A stretch of 64,000 nucleotides of DNA from assembly GCF_014207565.1 (NCBI RefSeq), contig NZ_JACHGJ010000002.1, positions 1 through 64,000 on the forward strand, written 5' to 3'. This stretch comes from Spirochaeta isovalerica. Its GTDB lineage: Bacteria; Spirochaetota; Spirochaetia; DSM-2461. Under the pieces are notes generated by a model. That model did no database searches. It saw only the letters and a list, made by a program, of their open reading frames with translations, and had not been told where the DNA came from. Each line of letters begins with the position of its first letter. Position 1 is the first letter of the stretch. The translations under genes and the position numbers were made by a program. Below, one piece after another: positions 1 to 7,326 of this stretch.

Positions 1-88
1 GAAAGAATATCTGTTTGATAGGCTGGCAGTGTAAGTGCAGAAATGCATGATCAGCTGACCAGTACTAATTTTCCGTGAGGCTTGACCA
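1..88 (+). rRNA. 23S rRNA, 3' end (partial)
   Basis: The segment ending in the CAGTACTAAT / CGTGAGGCTTGACC sequence is the conserved 3' terminus of bacterial 23S rRNA. The rest of the gene lies left of the window. The terminal CTTGACC (81-87) is the strand that pairs with the 5' end of 23S rRNA in the processing stalk, so the mature end should be close to 88. The 5S gene follows about 80 nt later, giving the usual 23S-5S order. Confidence 0.9.
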
Positions 89-166
89 TATTATTATTTG
101 TCCCTTCTTTTTATTAAGAAAACAAAGCAATTGTGCATCGTGTCAAAAGCGATACACAGTATTTAT

Positions 167-279
<113 letters not shown>

Positions 280-572
280 TTTTTATTTATAATACTTTAA
301 GGTTTGTAGTTTGTGCTTTATTCAAGTTGCGACGACCCTTGGGCATAGCGCGTACCATGAGACGCGAAACTTGCAGCGTCGAACAAGCTGCTTTGCAGCG
401 CTAAAACGAGGAACGCGCATAGGTAGTGAGCTTGAGCGAACGGAACGGCGCCAGGCTTTTTTTTGTCCAAATCTTTCTTTTGAAGTAGTTTAGGCTAACT
501 AAGTGACAGCATCCGATCCGATTCTCCTTTTTTGATTCCCTGTAAAACGATTTAATAATATAATAAACAACT
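280..572. other. Structured spacer after the rRNA operon, no gene seen
   Basis: No convincing protein gene lies here. The 14-nt string CGCCAGGCTTTTTT that closes the 5S gene (271-284) occurs again at 449-462, followed by two more T, as if a second copy of the rRNA tail or terminator were present without its 5S body. Between the copies, 348-418 can fold as a branched structure: GCGCGT (348-353) pairs with ACGCGC (413-418) and encloses GACGC/GCGTC (361-365/375-379) and GCTGC/GCAGC (387-391/395-399). The last 40 nt are AT-rich and probably hold the promoter of the next gene (TTGATT 532-537, TAATAT/TATAAT 556-564). Confidence 0.5.
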
Positions 573-2213
573 ATGAATAACATAATTAGTAAAACTGAAT
601 CCGCATATGAGTATCCTCTGCTCATTAAACAACTATTTTTAGCTCCGGTGGAAGACCGTCCGGAAGAACAGATTATCTATCGCGATGAAACAGCCATTTC
701 CTACCGTCTATGGAGAGAGAGAGTCCACAAGCTGGCGAATGCTCTCGAATCTGTGGGCGTAACTCATGGCAGTACAGTTGCCATGCTCGACTGGGACTCG
801 CATCGATATCTGGAATGTTATTACGCCGTTCCCATGATGGGAGCCGTGCTTCATATGATTAATATGAGACTTTCTCCGGAACAGCTCGCCTATACTATCG
901 AGCATGCCGAGGATGATGTTATAATCTGTCACGCCGATTTTCTTCCTCTTCTTGAAGCAATAAAAGGCCGCATAGCCGAAGGCAGGAAATTCATTATCAT
1001 TGATGAGAACGGAGTCGTTACAGATTCCGCGCTTAAAATAGAAGGCGAGTACGAAGTCATGCTTGCCGAGGCGTCGAGCCATTATGATTTTCCCGATTTC
1101 GATGAGAATACCAGGGCGACTACATTCTATACGACGGGGACTACAGGCCTGCCGAAAGGTGTGTATTTCTCTCACAGGCAGATGGTGCTCCATACTCTGG
1201 TCAACACTGTTTCTCTTTCGTCTCCTTCCGTTCAGGGAAGGATGCATCGTGAGTCTGTTTACATGCCCATGACGCCCATGTTCCACGTTCATGCATGGGG
1301 GATTCCCTACATTGCAACCTACCTCGGGATAAAACAGGTCTATCCGGGAAAGTATGAACCGGCGATGCTTCTTAAGCTTCTAGTAACCCATAAGGTTACA
1401 TTCAGCCACTGCGTTCCCACGATTCTTCACCTTATTCTGAAATCGCCAGCGGCCGCACAGTTCGATCTGTCCAACTGGTCGGTTATTATCGGAGGCGCGG
1501 CCTTGCCGAAAGCTATGACTCTCATGGCGCTCGAGAGAGGAATCGATGTTTTCGGCGGTTACGGTATGTCGGAAACGGCTCCGGTTCTTTCCATCTCCCA
1601 TTTAAGTTCCGCTGAAACGGAATTACCCCCGGAAGAGCAGGCTGCTCTGAGAAGCCGGACCGGTAAGCCCGTAGGTCTGACACAATTGAGAATTGTCGAT
1701 GAAGAGGGAAAGGATGTTCCCAGAGATGATAAGACACCCGGAGAAATCATTGTGCGCAGCCCTTATCTCACTCAGGGGTATCTTAAAGATAATGTCCATT
1801 CTGAAAAACTCTGGGAAGGCGGATGGCTTCATACAAATGATGTGGCCTGCATCAACGAACAGGGAAGCGTCAGAATCGTTGACAGAACAAAAGATGTTAT
1901 CAAAGTCGGCGGCGAGTGGCTTGGATCTCTGGAGATTGAAGATGTCATAGCACGGCATGAAGGTGTTTCTGAAGTAGCTGTTATCGCTTTTCCCGATGAT
2001 CAGTGGGGAGAAGTTCCCATGGCAATTGTCGTTACGGCTGAAGGAGCGGAGGTTTCGGAGAGCGAAGTCAAACAGACCGTTAAGGCCAGTGTTGATTCCG
2101 GCGTTCTTCCCCGTGAAGCTATCACTCTGAAAGTCAGGTTCGCCGATGCTATTTCCAAGACAAGCGTCGGAAAGACAAATAAGGTCGCGCTTCGCGAACA
2201 GTTTCTCTCATAA
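573..2213 (+). CDS. Fatty-acyl-CoA synthetase (AMP-forming ligase)
   Basis: This is an ANL-superfamily acyl-CoA ligase of 546 aa, the usual length for medium/long-chain enzymes. It activates a carboxylate with ATP to an acyl-AMP and then an acyl-CoA in the cytoplasm. Visible motifs are the AMP-binding P-loop TTGTTGLPKG (about residue 190), the A5 motif GGYGMSETAP, the hinge region with VDRTKDVIKVGGEW, and the C-terminal catalytic lysine region SVGKTNK. It resembles the fatty-acid-CoA synthase clade; the actual acid used cannot be told from sequence. There is no Shine-Dalgarno. A -10-like TATAAT ends 8 nt before the ATG, so the message may have almost no leader. It is transcribed alone and ends at a hairpin shared with the convergent aldolase gene. 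Confidence 0.85.
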   Translation: MNNIISKTESAYEYPLLIKQLFLAPVEDRPEEQIIYRDETAISYRLWRERVHKLANALESVGVTHGSTVAMLDWDSHRYLECYYAVPMMGAVLHMINMRLSPEQLAYTIEHAEDDVIICHADFLPLLEAIKGRIAEGRKFIIIDENGVVTDSALKIEGEYEVMLAEASSHYDFPDFDENTRATTFYTTGTTGLPKGVYFSHRQMVLHTLVNTVSLSSPSVQGRMHRESVYMPMTPMFHVHAWGIPYIATYLGIKQVYPGKYEPAMLLKLLVTHKVTFSHCVPTILHLILKSPAAAQFDLSNWSVIIGGAALPKAMTLMALERGIDVFGGYGMSETAPVLSISHLSSAETELPPEEQAALRSRTGKPVGLTQLRIVDEEGKDVPRDDKTPGEIIVRSPYLTQGYLKDNVHSEKLWEGGWLHTNDVACINEQGSVRIVDRTKDVIKVGGEWLGSLEIEDVIARHEGVSEVAVIAFPDDQWGEVPMAIVVTAEGAEVSESEVKQTVKASVDSGVLPREAITLKVRFADAISKTSVGKTNKVALREQFLS

Positions 2214-2230
2214 AGAATAGATCAACCAAT

Positions 2231-2265
2231 AAAAAAACCCACCATGTGAAAACGGCGGGTTTTTC
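2231..2265. terminator. Bidirectional intrinsic terminator
   Basis: AAACCCACC (2235-2243 region) pairs with GGCGGGTTT with one mismatch. A-tract and T-tract flank the stem on the two sides, so it can stop both the acyl-CoA ligase and the convergent aldolase transcripts. Confidence 0.75.
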
Positions 2266-2280
2266 TATCCATAGACGAAA

Positions 2281-3357
2281 TTAGTTTCTGCCGATGCAGT
2301 TCAGGTCGTCGAAAGCTTTTTCAAGTCTTGCGATCATGGATTCCTGAGCTTTGCGGAGCCATACTCTGGGGTCGTAGAATTTTTTGTTGGGTTTGTCGTC
2401 ACCTTCGGGGTTGCCGAGCTGTCCCTGAAGATAAGCTTCGTTAGCTTTGTAGAAGTTCAAAACGCCTTCCCATGTGGCCCACTGAGTATCTGTATCGATG
2501 TTCATTTTTACAACACCGTAGCTGATAGCTTCTCTGATCTCTTCCTGAGTTGAACCGGATCCTCCGTGGAAAACGAAAGTTACGGGATGTTTTGCAGAAA
2601 GGTTATGTTTATCGATGATGTATTTCTGAGCTTTATCCAGAATGGAGGGAGTCAGTTTTACGTTACCGGGTTTGTAAACACCGTGAACATTTCCGAATGC
2701 AGCGGCAATTGTGAAGTTGGGGCTGATTTTGGAAAGTTCAGTATAAGCGTAATCGATCTCTTCGGGTTTGGAGTAAAGATCTTCGTGCGCGACATCAGTG
2801 TTGTCTACACCGTCTTCTTCACCACCGGTGATTCCGAGTTCGATTTCGAGAGTCATTTCAATTTTACTCATTCTCTCGAGGTATTTTTTGCTGATTTCAA
2901 GGTTCTCTTCGATAGACTCTTCGGAAAGGTCGAGCATGTGGGAAGAGAAAAGGGGTTTTCCAGTCTGTTTGTAGTGCTCTTCTCCGGCATCGAGAAGTCC
3001 GTCGATCCAGGGGAGAAGTTTTTTGGCACAGTGGTCTGTGTGAAGAACAACGGGAATACCGTATTTTTCAGCCATAAGGTGAACGTGTTTTGCTCCGGAA
3101 ATGGATCCGGCGATTGCCGCTTCCTGACCTTCAAGCTTCAGGCCTTTACCGGCATAAAATGTTCCGCCGCCGTTGGAAAACTGTATCATAACAGGTGATT
3201 TTACTTTTGCCGCTGCTTCCATTACAGCGTTAACTGAGTCAGATCCTACACAGTTAACAGCAGGCATGGCAAATCCTTCTTCTTTGCAGATTTCGAATAA
3301 AGTCTGCAGGTCTTTTCCATAGACTACGCCAGGTTTAATCCTGTCTAATACACTCAT
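2281..3357 (-). CDS. fbaA: Class II fructose-bisphosphate aldolase
   Basis: This zinc-dependent aldolase interconverts fructose 1,6-bisphosphate with dihydroxyacetone phosphate and glyceraldehyde 3-phosphate in glycolysis/gluconeogenesis. The protein is 358 aa, matching the E. coli FbaA type rather than the shorter tagatose-type enzymes. Zinc-binding motifs are visible: VLHTDHCAKK with its histidine, NVHGVYKPG, and FVFHGGSGS. The C-terminal half also has NIDTDTQWA, typical of the class. The gene stands alone, divergent from the ABC exporter. The upstream region carries a perfect ACAATATTGT palindrome at 3384-3393, a possible operator. Confidence 0.95.
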   Translation of the reverse strand: MSVLDRIKPGVVYGKDLQTLFEICKEEGFAMPAVNCVGSDSVNAVMEAAAKVKSPVMIQFSNGGGTFYAGKGLKLEGQEAAIAGSISGAKHVHLMAEKYGIPVVLHTDHCAKKLLPWIDGLLDAGEEHYKQTGKPLFSSHMLDLSEESIEENLEISKKYLERMSKIEMTLEIELGITGGEEDGVDNTDVAHEDLYSKPEEIDYAYTELSKISPNFTIAAAFGNVHGVYKPGNVKLTPSILDKAQKYIIDKHNLSAKHPVTFVFHGGSGSTQEEIREAISYGVVKMNIDTDTQWATWEGVLNFYKANEAYLQGQLGNPEGDDKPNKKFYDPRVWLRKAQESMIARLEKAFDDLNCIGRN

Positions 3358-3477
3358 AAAATATTACCTCTTCAAAATAATAAACAATATTGTCTTAAAT
3401 ATAATACATAATAAAAATATAGAATAGGTTGACCGCCTGAAAAGTTGGGCTTAATTTAATGGGGAGGTATCTCTTCC

Positions 3478-5220
3478 GTGCTAAATGAATACAAAACTGT
3501 TACTCCTTATGTAAAAAAATACTGGTACAATTATGTACTCGGACTGGCCTTTTTATTTCTCACAAATGCCGGACAGCTCCTGATTCCCCAGGTGCTCCGT
3601 CAATCTGTTGATGTTATATATAACGGCGGCTCGTCTGATGGACTTATACTCCGGAATACGCTTCTGATTATCGGGCTGGCTGTTCTTGTGGCTCTCGGGC
3701 GGTTCTTCTGGAGGTTCTTTATTCACGGAGCCTCACGGCGGATTGAGGCCGCATTGCGTCGGAGGCTTTTCGATCATCTGCTCCTGCTGGGTCATAATTT
3801 TTTCAACAAGCACAAAACAGGCGATATCATGGCCAGAGCGACCAACGATCTCAATCATATCCGCATGGCTACCGGCATGGCTCTCATCGCCTTTGCCGAC
3901 GGTCTTTTCATGTCCATGGCCATTCTTATAATACTGTTCAGACAGAATGTATCACTGGCCGGTTTAACCATATTGCCGCTTCCGATCATCACCCTAATCA
4001 TTCTGTTTTTCGGAAGGATGATCGGGCCATTGTTCCGCAAAGTCCAGAACAGGTTTTCGGCTCTTTCAGGTCATGTTCAGGAAGCTCTGACAGGAGTCCG
4101 GGTCATCAAAGCCTTTAACCGGGAAGATTTCTTTGCCCGGGAGTTCGAAGAAAAGAACGATGACTACAGGGATGCCAATATGTCCCTTGTTAAAATCTGG
4201 GGCCTCTACTTTCCTATCATCGCTTTCCTTTCCGGGATATCGACTGTGCTGCTACTGATTTTCGGGGGGCAGGCTGTCATTTCCGGCTCTTTTTCTCCGG
4301 GAGATTTTACCGCTTTCCTCAGTTATCTGGGTATGCTGGTCTGGCCGCTACTCGGTGCGGGATTTACCGTTAACATGATTCAGAGAGGCGGAGCCTCCCT
4401 CAAGAGAATCAATGAAATCCTCGATTTTGAACCTCTGATCCGCAATGTCGAGGAACCTATCGAAAGGATCCGGAGTTCTGAAATCTCGGTCAACAATCTG
4501 ACGTATACTCATGAAGGGGAGGATGAGCCTGTTCTCGAAGATATCAGTTTCAATCTGAAGGAAGGGGAGATCCTCGGCATTCTGGGGCGGACCGGTTCGG
4601 GAAAATCGACATTGCTCAACCTTCTTACCAGACAATACGACCCGCCGGAGTGGAGCATACTCCTCGATGGAGTGGATGTGAGAATGTACGAGATAAATGC
4701 CCTTCGCAGGTATTTCGGTCTGGTCCCGCAGGAAAACTTCCTGTTCTCAACAACCATTGAAGAAAACATCAGTTTCGGAATACCGGAGGCTGATCATGAA
4801 GCCGTACTGGCTGCCGCTCAGCTGTCTACCATAGACCGAGACGTAGAAGCTTTCCCCCGCAAATGGGAAACCGAAGTCGGGGAGAGAGGGGTTACCTTAT
4901 CGGGAGGCCAGAAACAGAGAGTGGCGATCAGCCGGGCCCTGATTCTCGATCCTCCTGTTCTTGTGTTCGATGATGCCCTTTCGGCGGTCGATACGGAGAC
5001 TGAATCAAAAATTCTCAAACATCTGCTCCAGGAGAGGGCGGGGAAAACAAGTATTGTTGTTTCCCATAGAATTTCCACTCTCCAGTATGCGGACAAAGTG
5101 ATCGTTCTGGATAAGGGAAAAATCGTCGAGTCGGGAACCCCGGGCGAATTGCTCGGCAATGACGGCATTTACTCGGACATTGCCCGTCTGCAGAATTTTG
5201 AAGCTTCGGAGGAAAACTGA
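3478..5220 (+). CDS. ABC exporter half-transporter with degenerate ATP site
   Basis: A 580-aa type IV ABC exporter subunit: six transmembrane helices in residues about 15-300, then a nucleotide-binding domain. Walker A GRTGSGKST is at about 370-378, signature LSGGQ at 474-478 and Walker B VLVFDD at 494-499. The residue that should be the catalytic glutamate is Asp499. This matches the degenerate-site subunit of heterodimeric exporters such as TM287/288 and BmrCD (family knowledge). GTG start at 3478 is backed by GGGGAGG upstream. The stop overlaps the next gene's ATG, so the two subunits are translationally coupled and should form one pump for drugs or lipids; the substrate is unknown. Confidence 0.9.
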   Translation: MLNEYKTVTPYVKKYWYNYVLGLAFLFLTNAGQLLIPQVLRQSVDVIYNGGSSDGLILRNTLLIIGLAVLVALGRFFWRFFIHGASRRIEAALRRRLFDHLLLLGHNFFNKHKTGDIMARATNDLNHIRMATGMALIAFADGLFMSMAILIILFRQNVSLAGLTILPLPIITLIILFFGRMIGPLFRKVQNRFSALSGHVQEALTGVRVIKAFNREDFFAREFEEKNDDYRDANMSLVKIWGLYFPIIAFLSGISTVLLLIFGGQAVISGSFSPGDFTAFLSYLGMLVWPLLGAGFTVNMIQRGGASLKRINEILDFEPLIRNVEEPIERIRSSEISVNNLTYTHEGEDEPVLEDISFNLKEGEILGILGRTGSGKSTLLNLLTRQYDPPEWSILLDGVDVRMYEINALRRYFGLVPQENFLFSTTIEENISFGIPEADHEAVLAAAQLSTIDRDVEAFPRKWETEVGERGVTLSGGQKQRVAISRALILDPPVLVFDDALSAVDTETESKILKHLLQERAGKTSIVVSHRISTLQYADKVIVLDKGKIVESGTPGELLGNDGIYSDIARLQNFEASEEN

Positions 5221-7241
5221 TGGAAAAAGAGAGAATCGTCCGCGAGTATGATCCGGTTATTCTGAAGAAGCTCTTTTCTTTCGCCAGGCCTCATTTGAAG
5301 TGGATTATAATAGGTATTCTGGCCCTGGCTGCTGCAACGGCGGCAGATCTGATTAAGCCGATCGTCATTCAGAAGACAATAGACAATAATGTTCTGCCCC
5401 ATTATGTCCATGCCGGTAAGCCCGAAGAGGGAAAGTGGACGGAAAATGACGGTATTGTTGTCGGCAATGAGCTTTTTGTCGAGGTCTCCGATCTGAATGA
5501 GGGAGAGCGCGTTTCGATCGGAAAAGAAAGATGGCATGTCGCGTCTCTGGATAATGAAAAGGTCGTTTCGGTTGTTAACTCCCACAGTCAGATGTTTATC
5601 CGTGATGAAGCTTACGCCGCTGTCAGTGATAATAATTTCAAAACTCTCAATCCGGAAGAACGGAAAGCTTTCCGCTCTGATGATATCTCCATCATAATCC
5701 GCAACAGCCTGTTTATTATTGTTTTACTCTCCACAGGGATAATTTTCACGTTTATTCAGATCGTTCTTATGGCATTGACCAGCCAGAATATTATGAAGGG
5801 GCTGCGGGTCGGCTTGTTCCGACATCTGATGTCCCAGTCTCTTTCCTACTTATCGGAAACTCCTGTCGGCAAGCTCGTTTCGGGGATTACAAATGACGTG
5901 GCTACGATAGATGAGCTGTTCACCACTGTTTTTACAGCGCTTCTGAAGGATTTTCTCCTCATGGGCGGTGTGGTCGTCGCGCTGTTTTATCTCGATGTAA
6001 AACTGGCGCTGGTAACGCTGATCACTTTGCCGCCGGCGGTAATTCTGATTGAAGTGCTCAGGAAGAAATCGAGGGAGGTTTTCCGTCGGGTCCGCATGCA
6101 TGTCTCAGGAGTCAATGCCTTCCTTTCCGAGCATATATCGGGGATGGATGTGGTGCAGATGTTCGGCCGGGAGATTCTCAGTCGTAAGCGGTTTGAGGAA
6201 CAGAACGGCAAACTGCTCAAAGCCAATTTGCACCAGATGTACGTGTACGCCTTTTTCCGCCCCTTAATTGATCTGCTGGCATCGGTTTCCATAGCTGTCA
6301 TAGTCTATGTGGGGGCAGGGTTTTATCAATCGGGAATCATCACCCTGGGAGTTCTCATCGCCTATATCAATCTGATTACCAAATTCTTCGACCCCTTGAA
6401 GGACATCGCGGAAAAATTCTCCATTATGCAGTCCGCCATGGCCGGAGGAGAAAGGGTATTCAATTTCTTTGATGTGGACAGGAAGATTGACGATTCCGGT
6501 TCCGATGAAGGCGGGGATTTTACAGGAAGGATAGAGTTCCGCGATGTTCATTTTGCCTACAAAGCCGATGATCCGGTCCTGAAGGGACTCAATTTTACCG
6601 TAGAGCCGGGAGAAACCGTTGCCATCGTCGGTTATACCGGAGCCGGGAAAACGACAATCGCCAGTCTGCTGGCACGGTTCTGGGATATCGACAGCGGATC
6701 AATCCTTATCGACGGAAAGGACATAAGGCATTTTCCGTTACATGAGCTGCGACAGATTGTCCAGCCCGTCCAGCAGGATGTATTTATCTTCTCGGGAGAT
6801 ATGCGCCAGAATATCACGCTGGGAAGCGATATCGCTGAAGAGAGTTTCAATGAAGCCGTTCAGGCGGCGGAGGTGAGCGGATTTATCGATGAATCGGAGC
6901 TGACCGAGCGGGGGACAAATCTTTCGGTCGGGCAGAGGCAGCTGCTTTCTTTTGCCAGAGCCCTGGCTCATGATCCGAAGATACTCATTCTCGATGAAGC
7001 GACAGCCCATATCGACACGGAAACGGAAGAACAGATCCAGCGGGCCCTGAAGAATCTGCTGAAGGACAGAACGTCTCTGGTTATCGCCCACAGGCTGTCG
7101 ACAATCCGCAATGCCGATCGAATCCTTGTGCTGAATGACGGCGCGGTAGCGGAGATGGGAAGCCATGATGAGCTGATGGAGAAGGGCGGGATTTACAAGA
7201 CGCTGTATGATTTGCAGTTTCAGAGAGGGATTGAGGTTTAG
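5220..7241 (+). CDS. ABC exporter half-transporter, catalytic partner
   Basis: A 673-aa partner of the preceding subunit. Walker A GYTGAGKTT is at about 471-479, a variant signature LSVGQ at 568-572, and Walker B ILILDE with the catalytic Glu593 intact. Together with Asp499 of the other subunit this gives one competent and one degenerate ATP site. Compared with the partner it carries about 90 extra residues (roughly 60-150) between the first two membrane helices, rich in charged residues and therefore probably outside the membrane. The ATG overlaps the TGA of the upstream gene. The function is multidrug or lipid export by family analogy only. Confidence 0.9.
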   Translation: MEKERIVREYDPVILKKLFSFARPHLKWIIIGILALAAATAADLIKPIVIQKTIDNNVLPHYVHAGKPEEGKWTENDGIVVGNELFVEVSDLNEGERVSIGKERWHVASLDNEKVVSVVNSHSQMFIRDEAYAAVSDNNFKTLNPEERKAFRSDDISIIIRNSLFIIVLLSTGIIFTFIQIVLMALTSQNIMKGLRVGLFRHLMSQSLSYLSETPVGKLVSGITNDVATIDELFTTVFTALLKDFLLMGGVVVALFYLDVKLALVTLITLPPAVILIEVLRKKSREVFRRVRMHVSGVNAFLSEHISGMDVVQMFGREILSRKRFEEQNGKLLKANLHQMYVYAFFRPLIDLLASVSIAVIVYVGAGFYQSGIITLGVLIAYINLITKFFDPLKDIAEKFSIMQSAMAGGERVFNFFDVDRKIDDSGSDEGGDFTGRIEFRDVHFAYKADDPVLKGLNFTVEPGETVAIVGYTGAGKTTIASLLARFWDIDSGSILIDGKDIRHFPLHELRQIVQPVQQDVFIFSGDMRQNITLGSDIAEESFNEAVQAAEVSGFIDESELTERGTNLSVGQRQLLSFARALAHDPKILILDEATAHIDTETEEQIQRALKNLLKDRTSLVIAHRLSTIRNADRILVLNDGAVAEMGSHDELMEKGGIYKTLYDLQFQRGIEV

Positions 7242-7286
7242 GGATTGCAATCTGTAATTTAAAACAACAATCCAACACGAGTTTCT

Positions 7287-7315
7287 TTGCAGGGAAAAAT
7301 AACCTGGCTTATAAT
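7287..7315 (+). promoter_or_regulatory. Sigma-70-type promoter of the hybrid kinase
   Basis: TTGCAG at 7287-7292 and TATAAT at 7310-7315 are separated by 17 bp. The start codon at 7327 is only 11 nt past the -10, so the predicted leader is about five nucleotides. Confidence 0.6.
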
Positions 7316-7326
7316 GAAAATAAGGT

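Noticed and set aside
280-572. tRNA gene or CRISPR-like repeats after the rRNA operon
   Set aside because: No cloverleaf with a TTC-arm sequence and no regularly spaced repeats; only the two-copy 5S-tail string was found.
2566-3198. 210-codon frame opposite the aldolase gene, with several other long shadow frames elsewhere
   Set aside because: It is the antisense of a highly conserved aldolase with repetitive aromatic-rich composition; such shadow frames arise from codon bias.
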